Origin: Cyathus striatus
Taxonomy: Eukaryota; Basidiomycota; Agaricomycetes; Agaricales; Nidulariaceae
Direction: 5' to 3'
Assembly: GCA_025738555.1 (NCBI GenBank)
Contig: JAOVFP010000005.1
Coordinates: 4,650,001-4,714,000, forward strand
DNA: 64,000 bases
Shown here one piece after another: positions 45,276 through 57,698 of this stretch. How positions within the stretch are numbered: position 1 is the first letter of the stretch; every line of letters starts with the position of its first letter. The notes beneath the pieces were generated by a model, which was given only the letters and a program-made list of their open reading frames with translations, did no database searches and was not told the origin of the DNA. A program made the translations under genes and the position numbers.

Positions 45276-46084
45276 CTAGCCGAGGCCTACAGCTTTCGTG
45301 ACGACAGTCCGGGCATATGGTATATAAGAAAGTGTATACCATGCGTATGCCAAGTACTCGATAATAACAAAAACTGTAAAAATGTGAGCATTACAAGAAT
45401 AGTAAAGTGGAAAGATATATAACACACTCAAGCAAAGAACCTATAAAAATGGAAGTGGTCAATTAGTCATTACTACCAGATCAGAGTAACAACCATACCT
45501 CGTTACTCAAAACAAACGCCGCTACGAAGACAAGAGCTATTGAAGCTATGAAAACGATCGAGGCCACAACACGAACAGGCTTGAACATCTGTCACGTAGT
45601 GAAATTGGGATGAATAATTGTGATTCGTTCGAAGAGAGCACTTGCCAGTTTCAGCTGCTTGAAGAACTGCAAATGCGAAATAGCATTCAATATGAGAATG
45701 AGATTAAGACTGAACTGGACTTACGCCAATCAAAAATCCGGTCCCAATCAACGATACGATGGTACCCATAACATACAATACTTGTACGCTTTCAGTATGA
45801 AATGGCCGGTATGAATAGATACATACTCACCGGCAAAGCTACCCAGCTGCCCCAGGAATAATAGCACAGATCCCAGGATGCTCAAGATAAAACCAACAAT
45901 AAGACTGAAATCGTGAGACAGTGCTCATGAAACACCTGCATTAAACATACCAGCCAGCAAAACCATATAATCGCTGTGTTTTAGTCAGTCCCAGAAACTT
46001 GAACGCAGAATCCCCCTCGAAGAACTGCGTGTCCGGAATCACGCCGCCAGCTGCCTCCAAGTTGAACCACCCTTTGTTTGACAT
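45276..46084 (-). CDS. SFT2: SFT2/GOT1-type Golgi membrane traffic protein
   Basis: A four-span membrane protein of retrograde traffic to the Golgi. The start MSNKGWFNLEAAGGVIPDTQ is cytosolic. LGLTKTQRLYGFAG is followed by TM1 (IVGFILSILGSVLLFLGQLG), TM2 (YVMGTIVSLIGTGFLIG), FFKQLKL, MFKPVRVVASIVFIASIALV with FVAAFVLSNE (TM3), and TM4 (FVIIEYLAYAWYTLSYIPYA). It ends VVTKAVGLG at 45276. Short exons are divided by about six introns, so no long frame exists. The TM order and the FKPVR and YIPYAR signatures fit SFT2. Confidence 0.85.
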
Positions 46085-46478
46085 GGTGCAAGCTGAAGTA
46101 GGATAGAAAGCTAGAGGAAAGGGAAGGTGTAGTACGATGCGTGTTCGGCGTGTGCTGTGCAAGAGTCAAGGGCACAGTGACAGTAACAGTCACCAGCGTT
46201 AACCTCGCGTTGATCTCAAATAAGGCTTACGCGGGGTTGCGGAACTTTTAGCTGTTGAATCTGACAACACAACCCTTTGCCGATTACTGAAGTAACAAGA
46301 GATAAATTCTAGATTATCGACATAAGCTACACTCCAGAGTAAACGCGCTCGATGCTAATCATAGTTTTATAATTCTACGTTATCGTGAAGTTCCATTATC
46401 ATCTCGTAACATGTATCCGGTCGTTGTCATTCCTGTAACAGATGAAGCAAAAGTAGATATCATAAACAATCGTACAAA
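46085..46478. other. Intergenic region
   Basis: About 390 bp between SFT2 start and the end of the EDC4-like gene. Nothing recognised. Confidence 0.4.
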
Positions 46479-49400
46479 TTACACAGCCGATGTCTTGCGT
46501 TTCAGTGTTTCCTGAATATCTGATATGGTTCTCACTGTTTCCACTGTGGAAGGTCCGCCAGGAAGAATTCCAAGGCGTTGTTTCGTTGTTGTCAAAAGAT
46601 GTTGGACGTTTGGAACAACGCGAGGAATAAAATCAGTAATCAGTTTATCCTTAAAACGAGTCAATAAAACGTCCAAGTGGATAATACCGTTGACCTACCT
46701 CTGGACGAAGCACCGCAACGGAACGCTGCAGCCACCATAACGATGTCTTGAACGACTCATCATTCGGCGCCGACTCTCCAACTACGGCAGAGAGCTACAG
46801 TGATAACGTAAGGATGAGTGTCCATTCATCTATATATGAAGCTCACCCTATGTAAGAGCGTCAAGATCACAGCCTGTGAAACTAAGCTAGAACCATTCAG
46901 TGGCATCACAAGCTCTGGGTTGGTCCGTGAAAGGAGGTCGCGCAATTTTCCAGCATCCTGTGTGTGCAGAACACCTAAGTACATCTCATCCCATTGATCT
47001 GGTTTAATGGGAGAAGACCGTTCCTGCTGCTGCTGTGACTGCGAGGGAAGAGTTGGTGGCAAGGTCGCAGGATGAGAAGCTTGCGGAGCGGCAATGTTTG
47101 CACCGAACCATTGACTATGCATGGGGGGTGGTTGAGATGGTGGTTGGTAAGATGGAACATTGTGAGCATAATTGGGAGGTGGAGGGGGATTAGTTGGAGG
47201 AGGAATGTTCTGCGGCCTCATGTGTGACGGTTGGCTAATATTACTCGGAATTTGTGTGACACCTAGCCCGGGCGAATTTTGTGCTTTCTGTGACGGTGGC
47301 AAGTGGTGCAACGATCCGCTGGTATTCATGCTGAGGTACTTCACTTGCTCGGAAAGACTCCTGACAGCGTGTTCCAACTCGCGAATGGACGACTGAAGTG
47401 ATAAATAAGGGTTCGGAGCCAGTTCGAGATTGAAAATTGCTTACCTCGTGACTTCGGAATGCTTCACCTTGCCATGCAGTTAACTCAGATTTAATGTTAT
47501 GCAATTCATGGCGAAGCTCCCTGAGAATCTCCTGGTGCATTGCCGATGATTGCTGAGAATATATCGGAATGAAAGTTTTCGAAATGGCGTCTTTGACGTG
47601 GCGCTCAATCAAAGGTGTCAAATTGTTTGATAACACATGAGCAAAATGACTGGAAATATCAGGTCGAAGTAACAATTTTTCCATCTCGATAGGCAAGCTC
47701 TGCGTTGATAGATTAGCATAAGAATGTATGGAAAGGAGATGAAATACCTGGCTAATGAAATCGTAGAGTCCTCGGCCGATATGATCATTTAACGCTGCCT
47801 TGACTTCATTCTTGGTAATATTTTCAAGTGAGGGAAGAACTGAGTTTTGCACCTCATTCTTCACTGCCATTTCAACTACTCGGGTCGTATTCCTAGTGAG
47901 CTCAGTCGAAATGAGTTTCAAGATTTTCTCTTGGCGAGTGAAATCTTCGGCCTGTTCATGAGCACGTGCTTCTTCCAGTCGTTGATCTGTAGAAGGTCAA
48001 ATGAGATATGCAAATTATAAGGGTACGAGAAACTCACGTTGTTTATCCATCTCCTTTCCAATCAAGCGGCCGATACGAGTATGAAGATTTTCTTCGGTCT
48101 TCCTAATTTCACGCGCAAGAGCTTGACCAAGAGCAGATTCGTTAAGAACAGCAGCATCGGCACTTTTAGTGGATGCTTTGTCTTTGTCTTTTTCTTTTTC
48201 TCTGTCCTTCCCTTCGTCCTTATCTTTCCAGTTAACGTTCTTCCCCTTCGACATCTTCCCCTTCGAATCTGAAACACGGGTTTCCTCGCGGCTAAATTCG
48301 CCTTCTACATCGTCTGACGGAGGTGTTCGAGTACGCTGAGGAACTGCATTGCCAGCCACATGGAGTGGTGCATTTCCTTGTCGTTGATTTTTGGTTTCAG
48401 CCACAGACTGCGACGGTGGCTGTGGCAGAGGATGATGAGGGAATCTTACGGGTGCTTGAGCCAACGCCATATCAAACCATTCTCGTCGGATAAGAATTTG
48501 ATCCACACCAGTAGGATGGACGGAGAACGCGACAAGGGCTAATTCGCCCGGAGGAACTTTAGCTGCGACGCAAGCAGCATGCGCTTCATCGCCGTGAGGA
48601 TCCGCGTCAGCTGTGAGAATAACAAAGTGGATAGTAGGCTTTGGACCAGAGAATTCGGTCACTTGCTCGAAGTAACCACGAACGCCTTCCTCTCCTCCCG
48701 AGAAAGAAGGTTCAAGATTTAACTTCAACGCAATCATACTGTCTCTGCGGCTGTTGGCTACCCATAAGGTTTGAATGCGAGTGTCATAGATCGCGTGGCC
48801 AAACATATCTGGGTCTTCTTGGTTTCCATTTATGAATTTGACAGTAGACAAGACACTTTTGGTGGTTATGGACAAAAGCTGGAAGATAGTGCCATTCTTC
48901 CGCCCAACAACAAGTCCTCCATCTACAAATGTCAAGGAGGAAGGAATCTCCTCACCTCGAACTTTATGAGTGGCATAGACAATCTGGTCATGCATGTTCC
49001 AAATGGTAAGAACGGAATCTTCGGAAATAGTAGCCACCGCATTATGTAGGACATCAAAGTCAAACGCAACAATAGGCTAAAGCAAGTCAGTAATATGTTT
49101 ATCTAACTATTTAGTATAAGCCTACCGAGGAGACGAAGAAACGTTGGCCAAGATGATGGAGATCTGACTGAGGCAAAGGTTGACCATGTAATGCACGCGT
49201 GTTTTCTAAATCAATGACATAGACGGCATTGCTTGAAGCCACAGCCACAGTGTCCACTTGTTTAGGATGCCATTTCACATAACGAAGAGCATCGGGATCA
49301 GGAGCGGGTGGTACGCAAAGAAGAATATGACCACTGAATTAAACCAGAGATGCTTCATTAGTATTCAAATTACAGATACAGAACGACAGGCAGCTTACGG

Positions 49401-50987
49401 AACATCGTCAGTAATTGTTTCTGGGAGCTCCCATACAACGAAACCACCATCTGATGTTACACCAGCTAGGCGGTTGCCAAATACGGCCATGTCGATCACA
49501 CTGGCAGTGTTTGGGAATACGTGAGGAAGCTGAAGAAGAGTTCGATCGCCACTCGATCTAGATATGATACGAACGCGGCCTGTGCCACATCTAAGCAGGT
49601 ACAAAATGAAGACAAGGAGAACCCACTTACCGCGAGTCATGGCATACGCCACCCAATGTGTTGCACCGATCGTTGTACCTGGAAGGAAAACTGGATCCTG
49701 CTTCACTAACGCTATCGCAGTCGATTTGACAAAGTCACGAGGGGCTTGAACCTCCCCTAACGGCAATGAAACATCCAATATAAATGTCTGTACTGGGGGG
49801 CTACAAGAACATTAGACGTGAAACAACCACAACTGAAATAAATGAAGGACCTTGTGCTCGTTTGAGGCTTACTATTGAACTTGGATTGAGATGCAGCTGG
49901 CTTAAACTTCCCACCACCTCTGGCTGGGGAACTTTCTTTATCTCGACGGCCAGTCCCAGAGACGTGACTCCCTGCTGGTGACTCTGGTCGCCGAGGGTGT
50001 GCTCTCTGGGTATGAGCCTGAGACCTCGGAGGTGATGCGCGCGGGGATGCAGTACGATTGGGAACAGGTTTGGGAGGCAGAGGGGGAGGAGGGACTCGGG
50101 TTTGGACGAGTTCAGGTTGGGAATATTCACTGCTATTGATATAGGCTTCGTACGCCGGGGCCTGTACCTGCACAGGTGGGGGTGGGGGAGGCTGGCTCCT
50201 AGTGAGATTTTCAAGTAAATTCTCTACAGACTGACGCTTAGGGTCAGAAACAGCAGTCCAGGAGGATGAGTCTTCGTTGCTGCTGGAAACGTTGGAAGCC
50301 TGGGGAACGGGTTTTTTCTTTACAATAGTGGAAGAGGCAGAAAGATGATCAAACGGAGTCATAAATTCAAACATGGAACGACGGGGAGAGGAGGTTTGTT
50401 GTTGTTGCAGGGGAGGGTCCTGAGTTGAAGACTGGGGGTGAGGAGGATGTACATCGGTGACCTGATCATACTGATCGTACTGGCGATACTCTGATTCGCG
50501 CAGAGACGGAGCATACGGAGGAGAAGGAGCGGTAGGAGGCTGAGATCGAAGGGTATCTGAGTAGTTGGATCTGGATGCATTTCTATACGAGAGAGAGGTA
50601 AGTCAACAAAATACATTTGACAAGTAAAATGCTTACCCTGCCATCAATTGCTCAAGCAGAATTTTCCCTTGTGTTTCATTATGGCTTGGAGAAGTGTTGG
50701 ACCTTTGTGATCCCGGAGGGGTGGGTACTTGCTGGGGAAGAGGAGCGGGGCCCTGTGTAGGTCGAGAGGCGACACCAGTACCAAGGAGGGAAAGCAAGGT
50801 GCTTTGACGGTCAGCAGCGCTGGTAACTGAGGCAACAGGGGGTGCAGTGGAGACAAGCTCTTCAGAAAGGGGCATTAATGGAGTGACAGGACCTGAGCCT
50901 GCGAAGCTGTCCACAGCTGACGGAGGGGGTTGAGATTGGGGTGGGGGCATTGACTGGGAATGGGGAATGGGTAATTGTTGTTGTTGC

Positions 50988-51020
<33 letters not shown>

Positions 51021-51211
51021 TGCTGTTGCTGCTGTGGAGGTGGTGGTGGCTGCTGCTGCTGGGAGAGAGGGTCTGGAGAAAGTGCAATGTTGTGGAAAAG
51101 AGCATCGAGCTGGTTTGGGGAAGTGGAGGAGGATTTGGGGGAGACGTGCTGGTGGTGGTTGGGAGGCGGGGTGGGTGCCCTGGAGAAGAGGTTGGAGCGT
51201 GGGTTGTCCAT
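46479..51211 (-). CDS. EDC4/Varicose-like WD40 protein (enhancer of mRNA decapping)
   Basis: Scaffold of mRNA decapping in P-bodies. The start MDNPRSNLFSRAPTPPPNHH opens a long disordered Pro/Gln-rich region with a 20-Gln tract, then Ser/Pro stretches to about 49860. The WD40 part follows (QAPRDFVKSTAIALVKQDPV, GATHWVAYAMTRG, SVIDMAVFGNRLAGVTSDGG, MATISEDSVLTIWNMHDQIV and HAIYDTRIQTLWVANSRRDS). After a charged linker (about 48050-48300) come coiled-coil segments (RKTEENLHTRIGRLIGKEMD, NITKNEVKAALNDHIGRGLY). The EDC4 C-terminal helical domain includes WDEMYLGVLHTQDAGKLRDL and NPELVMPLNGSSLVSQAVIL. It ends ETLKRKTSAV. Domain order matches EDC4. Exon boundaries are approximate. Confidence 0.85.
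50975..51034 (-). repeat. CAA/CAG tract coding 20 glutamines
   Basis: The plus strand reads ttg/ctg triplets without interruption for 60 bp, encoding Gln x20 on the minus strand in the EDC4-like protein. It is followed in the protein by LPIPHSQ and preceded by a second, shorter Gln run and PPPPP. Plus-strand poly-Cys or poly-Leu frames here are artefacts. Confidence 0.9.
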
Positions 51212-51355
51212 TTGAGGGAGAGGGATGGCGAGGACGGTGGCGAGTTGGATGGGGGCAAGGGTTGCTGGTGACTGCACTCGACCAACACGCCTCACCCACG
51301 AGGCATCGGCTATTTCCGACGTGATAACTGCTTATCTTATCCCAATCCTAACACC

Positions 51356-51361
51356 TATAAA
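51356..51361 (+). promoter_or_regulatory. TATA box of the metallothionein gene
   Basis: TATAAA about 80 bp upstream of the metallothionein ATG, followed by a pyrimidine-rich leader. It lies in the 226-bp divergent spacer shared with the EDC4-like gene. Confidence 0.5.
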
Positions 51362-51437
51362 CATCTCATTCTCCACTTATACACCCACCTTTCTCTCCAT
51401 TTCATTCCTCTATTCAATTCCCTCCAATTTCACAACA

Positions 51438-51641
51438 ATGTACTCTGTCCGTTCTATTTCCTTTCCTTTCCCATCGTCCCCTCACCTCCTCCCTCTCTAG
51501 AACACCCACCCCCCGTCAACAGCAACTGCGGCAACTCCTCCTGCACCTGCGGTGCTAGGCAAGCCATTGCACTATCTCCTGCACCCTCGTCTCTGACCCC
51601 TCTCCAGCTGCGCCTGCAAGCCAGGAGAATGCAAGTGCTGA
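51438..51641 (+). CDS. Metallothionein, 34 residues
   Basis: Cysteine-rich protein that binds Cu(I), Zn(II) or Cd(II) in the cytosol. Two introns split it. Exon 1 (51438-51450) encodes MYSV plus one base. Intron 51451-51500 leads to exon 2 (51501-51558), encoding QHPPPVNSNCGNSSCTCGA. Intron 51559-51607 has a GC donor (AG|GCAAGC) and a normal cag acceptor. Exon 3 (51608-51641) encodes SCACKPGECKC. The seven cysteines in CxxxxCxC...CxC...CxC spacing are what fungal metallothioneins show. Using the nearby GT (51552) as donor would break the CAC-KPGECKC frame. It is convergent with BET4, only 44 bp between their stop codons. Confidence 0.85.
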
Positions 51642-51685
51642 TCGCTCGTACTTACTTCTCTCAAATGTTAATGTACCACAATCTA

Positions 51686-53205
51686 TTATGACCTGAGCCT
51701 CCATGAGAATTGCCCATTGCCATCTACAAATCATACCAATATCTATATTTATACTCCAATCGTCCGACCTTTTACGAAAGTCAAATTTATCATCTTTATG
51801 CCAGATGCTGACCCACTTACCTATTTCCTGGTATCGATTTCGTCGGAGGCTGTCCAATTGCTCCAACTGCCAGAGCAATTCCCCACAGGTCCGTTTCAGT
51901 TCACCCCCATTCACAGCATGCGAGTGCTTCTTCAGCAGTATGCACTTGTAATGAACAATAGATTCCATACACCCTGTAATAATGAGGCTGCTCAGCGTCT
52001 TTTGTCGCCTTCGTGCTCATCAAAGCTCACATTTACTATTGGGTTCCTCCTCCAGCAATTCTTGAATGGCTTCAATCTCACGCTCCAGCAACTCCTGACT
52101 GTCCCCTACATCGACCACGATAAATTCACTGTTAGTCGTCATATAGTACAATATTCATCCCATCCTTACCTGAACCCACGAGCCACCTGTGATATATCCA
52201 GACGCTTTGGTCATTCGGATCTGTATACATCGCATTTCTGATGAGTTCGAATTCTTCAGGGAATCAAAACTTATTTTAGGACTTCTCCGTCACCATAAAA
52301 CGAACCTATCACTCACCATCTTCTCTCGATTTAGCTTCATCAAGCTTTCCACTGCTCCATAAGAAGCTCAGCGTTTTCGATCTTTGATGCCATGCACTGA
52401 AATTTGAAAAGTTTGACACTATTTTCTTCAGAGTGAACGTCAGCTCTTCGCTCTCCTTCCTTGGATTCGGCAGACTGGAAAGAACATATCGCCGGTAGTT
52501 CCACGCATGAACTGTACGATACGTCAGATCGAGCATTGCTAGATAAGCAAAGCGTGGGCACGGGCGCACAATTCCTGGGGTCAGCTTTCAGCATTCCTTC
52601 AAGCACCTGCAACTCCTTGTTCCAACACTTATCCTTCCAACTGGAATTCGTTTCGCCAGCCTCAGATACGGGTCCTTCGGGTATATGCTCTAGAGCCCAT
52701 ATTCGATGGTTCCAAATCCAGTATACTTTAGGGTGATTTTGCAGTGCAGTCATGGTCAGAGATAACTCTTCTGATAGCAAGTGGAATACTTCTTCCGGCG
52801 AACTATAGCTAGATCTGAGCGGGACAGCACCCATAAATCGAGATAAAGAGTTGACCTTTGCTCAAAAAGACCACGGAGAAGGATAGTACGGCGATAATTC
52901 CATACCGTATAAAATTCTGGATTCTTACGCAGTAGCTCTGTCGTCAATTTAAACGCGTCTTCAGATAAATCATTGTTCTTTTTCTACGGAAAAAACATAA
53001 TCCATATTCTTCAATAAAAGAGACATACAGAAGACAAACCCTAGATAATATGTCATCTGTTAGCTTCAAATAGTTCTGAATCAGTGCGTGGTCATGCCGC
53101 TTCCTGGCCTCTGCTTCCTCTGCGGATTGTACGACCCTACGAATGCCGTGCTAAAGCGATGATAAGTAACATTGGTCAGGGTACTACAGCAGAATCCACA
53201 ACCAT
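51686..53205 (-). CDS. BET4: Rab geranylgeranyltransferase alpha subunit (BET4)
   Basis: With its beta partner it prenylates Rab proteins such as YPT1. Exon 1 is only the start codon (53203-53205). Intron 53151-53202 leads to HGIRRVVQSAEEAEARKRHD, giving the family start MHGIRRV. Prenyltransferase alpha repeats follow: NPEFYTVWNYRRTILLRG, HPKVYWIWNHRIWALEHIPE, DLTYRTVHAWNYRRYVLSSL, NFSAWHQRSKTL and DPNDQSVWIYHRWLVGSG, each with the W-x-Y/H-R core. A further exon reads LEREIEAIQELLEEEPNSK. After more introns come MESIVHYKCILLKKH and ELLWQLEQLDSLRRNRYQEI. The end at 51686 (DGNGQFSWRLRS) is less certain. About nine introns. Confidence 0.88.
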
Positions 53206-53366
53206 GGGGAATGCTAATTTGATGCTAATAAGCAGGAAGCGGTGAGAGTTGGCCGTGGGAAGGTTGAAACTTGACATTAAATAATATAAGTAATTATTGA
53301 ATTGGTCACGTACTATACTGTTCCTTCAGCACCAATTTCGACTTACTGGTCTATTTGACCATAAAA

Positions 53367-56300
53367 TGCCTTCTGTCGCCGAGAAAACCGTTTCTCTACA
53401 AGATATATCGTCATATTTCCCCCTCACTTTCCCCATTCCAAATCCCAAAACACATCCAGCACTCGTCGAAACCAAAGACCTTCATCGCGAAGAGGACCTT
53501 CTACGCAACCCAAATTCATTTCGAGCCTGGTGGACAGCGATAAACGTCGTACGCGATGCATATGTTACTCAGCAAAAGCTAGAAAAGCCTCCTAATCTTC
53601 CAGAGGAAGTTCTGTCATTGCTCGGCCCTTTAGCATCCCCCCTCGCTCGCATAAGTTTGCAGCGCCTCACGTATCTCTATGAGGCAGCACTAGCTCAATT
53701 TCCGGGCTCGTTCAAACTATGGAAAGCATATCTTACCCTGAGAATGTCTTTTGTATTGGGAAGGCTCGTCGTTCGCAGGCGTGGCGGAGGAAAGAAGAAG
53801 TTCCCTGAAATGAAGAATGCACTTGAAGACGAGCAAGAGGATTTAGAAGAGTGGAATGACGGTCTCGATTCTGTAGTGGGCTGGGAGGAATGGAAATCAC
53901 TGGTTGCTACCTTTGAACGCGCTCTTATGTGGCTTCCTAAAGTATGTAACCTTTTAAACGACCCTCTCTTATTTGCTCATGTTCTGCATAGCTCCCGCGA
54001 TTGTGGCTGATGTATCTATCTATATTTTTTCATCCCAAATGCCCTTCTGTCCTCTCATTTACACATGCACGGCGTACCTTCGACCGTGCTCTAAGGACAC
54101 TCCCTCCTTCATTGCACGCTCGTATATGGATTCGGTATTTGCTTTGGGCTGAACAGAAGGGGGATGTGACAACTGTTGCAATCTATAGACGCCATCTTTC
54201 CGTTGACCCAAGCCTCACCGAACGGTTTTGCTCCATTCTCCTCTCTTCCTCAAAGTCCCCTCCCCGTCCGTTAGAAGCTGCAAAGTATCTTCTCTCTCTT
54301 GCTAGGAAAGCAACAAGAGGAGAGTACCAGAGTCCGGAGGGGAAGAGTCCTTATCAGCTCTTAGGAGATTGGATTGACGTTGTAGAGAAGTTTGCAGAAG
54401 AAGTTGGAATGGATGTCGACGATACTGTTGAATCCAATGACGCGGCCGCTAGGGCTGAGGCCGAAGCTGCGCAAGCGAAGCAGGAAGAAGTGGAGCCTGT
54501 TTCAGTAGATGGCAAGCTCATTCGCTTTGGTGGTCCGGCTGCTCCTGTCACGGCAGATGGAAAGCCAGCCCCTGCCTACGATGAAGATGAAGATCCTTTG
54601 AGTCAACACAAGTTAAATATCGAACAGATTATTAAAAAAGACGGACTTGCGGTATACAAGGATCAAGCTGGTCGCCTTTGGACTGGATTGGCAACGTATT
54701 GGATCAAACGAGCCGAGTTCGATAGGGCTAAGGATACATTTGAGCAAGGTCTTAAAAATGTCTTGACTATCAGAGACTTCACTCAAATTTTCGATGCATA
54801 TGCCGAGTTTGGAGAATCGCTGGTTAGCGCCCTAATGGAGAGCCTTGAAGAGGAGGATGAAGATCCAGAATCTATCGCGGAGACAGAAGCCGAGTTAGAC
54901 ACACGAGTTAAAGAGTTCGAGGAACTTATGGACCGTAGACCCTTCTTGTTGAACGATGTCCTTTTACGGAGAAACCCCAATGATGTTCAAGAGTGGGAGA
55001 AGAGGATTGCATTATGGGGCGAAGATGATGAAAAGGTTGTCTACAGTGCTTGAAATGGTTTTTGCCACGTAGTGTTAATGTTTTACTTAGGTCGCTCAAA
55101 CATATACCAAGGCATTGGAAACTATATCATCTCGGAAGGCAACTGCCAATCTACATCGAATATATATCAACTTCGCTAAATTCTATGAAGAAGGCGGCAC
55201 TGCTGGAAAAGCTGAACCCGATCTTGACAGCTCACGGAAAATTTTGGAGAAAGGGACTAAAGTTAACTTCAAGGCAGTTGAAGATTTGGCAGAGATTTGG
55301 TGTGAATGGGCTGAATTGGAACTTCGACACGAGTACGTTGTAAGGCCGGCGACTGTTCGTGTTTCCAACTAACCAATATCATCCAGTAACTACGATGAAG
55401 CCATTCGTGTTATGCAACGAGCGACAGCTGTTCCCAAAAACACCAAGATAAACTATCATGATCATGTTAGTATTTTACTCTTGGCTTTGATTCATTTTGT
55501 AATTTCTGATGTTTGTGACAGACCCTTTCAGCCCAAGCGCGGTTGTTCAAGTCGCTAAAACTCTGGTCATTTTATGTCGATCTCGAGGAATCCATCGGAA
55601 CCGTCGACTCAACAAAGGCAGTGTATGACAAAATTCTTGAACTGCGCATTGCAAACGCGCAAATAATCGTTAACTATGCTGCGTTCTTAGAAGAGAATAA
55701 ATACTTCGAAGAAAGCTTTAAGGTACGTCTATTAACACCTCATGCAAGACATACCATTAATTTTTGGTAGGTGTATGAGCGTGGGGTTGAGCTGTTTACT
55801 TTCCCAGTATCTTTCGAGATATGGAACATCTATCTGGCGAAGTTTATTAAGCGCTACGTAAGACTTCCGCGTCGTGTATCAATTTGGACACCTTTACTTA
55901 ATGTCGTATTAGGGCGGGACAAAGCTTGAACGTGCTCGAGACCTTTTTGAGCAAGCCCTCGAGAAATGCCCTGCAAAATCATGTAAACCTATATTCCTTA
56001 TGTATGCACAGCTCGAGGAAGACCATGGACTGGCTAAACGAGCAATGGCTATTTATGATCGTGCTACTCAAGTTGTCGCGGATGAGGACAAGTTTGAGGT
56101 GTGCTACATGCGCATTTTTACCATCTACCTTTCCTGATTTCCTTCCTCAATTGTAGATGTTCACGATATATATTGCCAAGGCCACTGCAAATTTCGGTCT
56201 TCCTGCCACAAGACCTATCTATGAACGTGCTCTAGAAGGCAAGGTACATTCATTCCTGTGCCAATCTAGCTACTGATGATGGTCGATGTAGTTCTACCTG

Positions 56301-56770
56301 ATAAACAAACTGCTGAAATGTGTCTTCGATTTGCTGCATTGGAGCGTAAGCTTGGTGAAATCGACAGGGCCCGCGCTATCTACGCGCATGCTTCTCAATT
56401 CTGCGACCCGCGTGTAAATCCAAAATTCTGGAGCGAGTGGAACGCCTTCGAAATCGAAACTGGTTCAGAAGACACATTCAGGGAGATGCTACGCATTAAG
56501 CGTAGCGTCCAGGCCCAATTCAATACAGAGGCCAGCTACTTGGCGGCACAAACCATGGCAGCGAGGCAAGGTGCTCAGAAATCGCAAGACGCCGAAGAGC
56601 AGGACGCAATGGCGATCGCAGAAAGGCAGGCAGGCGGTGGTGCGAACGGACCAGCATTTGTTGCTGCAAAGAAACAAGCTCCCCCTCAGACAGATGAGGA
56701 AGGTGTGCCAAAGAAGGCAGAAGCGACCAATTCCGACGAGATTCATATATCAGATGACGAAGATATGTGA
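53367..56770 (+). CDS. SYF1: Pre-mRNA-splicing factor SYF1 (XAB2), HAT-repeat protein
   Basis: Component of the Prp19-associated NTC of the active spliceosome. The start [20 protein letters not shown] leads to [20 protein letters not shown], a HAT-repeat beginning typical of SYF1. HAT repeats continue: [30 protein letters not shown] with [12 protein letters not shown], then [20 protein letters not shown] and [20 protein letters not shown]. Later exons carry [77 protein letters not shown] and [20 protein letters not shown]. The protein ends [15 protein letters not shown]. An acidic Glu-rich insert lies at about 54400-54600. About eight introns, mostly in the last third. Confidence 0.93.
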
Positions 56771-56855
56771 TGCGAAATGTAGTGCATGTTGTACAATTGT
56801 ATGTAGTTGCGATGTTGACCATGCTGGTCCTTAATTGTTTTCGTGTTGGTTATCG

Positions 56856-57698
56856 CTATTTATCCCAGCGTTCCACCTCTGCTGCACAGAGTTCTTCCCA
56901 TTGGGCGTCCCAACCTGCATCTTCCAGCCATGGTTGGTCCATCCATTGTGAGATGATCATTCTTGAATCGTCGAATGGTAATGAATGCTTGCAGAGCTTG
57001 TTAGTAAGGTCCTTGCAAAATGCCAGTGATCGATGGTATGGTGGAATAACATCAGGAATTCGCGTAACTACACAAAGAAAGTTAAGTAATAGATCATAAT
57101 GAAGAAGCAAATACACACCGAATTTATCCAGTGACCATGTTACCCACAGAGGTTCATCCGCAACCCATTTCCAGCCCTTTGCCTTTTCAGCCTCGGATAG
57201 AATTGACTCCATGTTATCAATAACGCTATTCATTCTACGAAACTGCCTTTCCTGAAGTCATTTTCATAAGGGAGTTCGGTCGAGATCGCTGTCTATCGAC
57301 GTACTAGTTTATAAATGACAGTATTCAATTCAACTATTCTCTTCTCCATTATTGCGATCTTTTGTCCGACCAGGTGGGTGCGCGGAACTCTGTCGGGTAT
57401 CAGAGCAAGAGCGTTGCTGAAAAGAAGGTAAAACATTCGGTTATAAATCGGGCACAAGTTGAATATACTCAAGGTCTGTACGTGCATCTACGAGGCTTTT
57501 GGCAGATTTGAGGCCATCCATTAGAATAAGGTCGTCCCATGTTTCACATATGAAGCGGAGCTCCTGTAGGCATGTCCGTATTTTTCGATGGAATGTAGAT
57601 TCAGTCTGTCTGGAAGGTGATGCTGGTGTTTGTGGTTTGTATTGAACTGGAGAGGAAGAGGGAGTCGAGGGACCGCGGAAAGAGGCCAGACGACTCAT
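56856..57698 (-). CDS. Conserved-looking coiled-coil protein, no assigned function
   Basis: No named family is recognised with certainty. The start MSRLASFRGPSTPSSSPVQY is disordered, then ESTFHRKIRTCLQELRFICE with TWDDLILMDGLKSAKSLVDA is helical. After an intron, RVPRTHLVGQKIAIMEKRIV continues the helix. After another, MNSVIDNMESILSEAEKAKG, then WVADEPLWVTWSLDKFV, IPDVIPPYHRSLAFCKDLTN and a Trp/Asp-rich end (QPWLEDAGWDAQWEELCAAE). The Trp-rich tail and the ordered helices suggest a real, structured protein, found in my memory only as hypothetical in mushroom fungi. It is convergent with SYF1, 85 bp apart. Confidence 0.7.

Noticed and set aside
50941..51324. Plus-strand poly-Val/Cys/Leu frames
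   Set aside because: Shadows of the Gln tract and Pro-rich codons of the EDC4-like gene.
51555..51968. Single-exon minus-strand gene of 137 residues overlapping the metallothionein
   Set aside because: Its first part is a real BET4 exon, but the rest reads through the BET4 intron and the antisense of the metallothionein.
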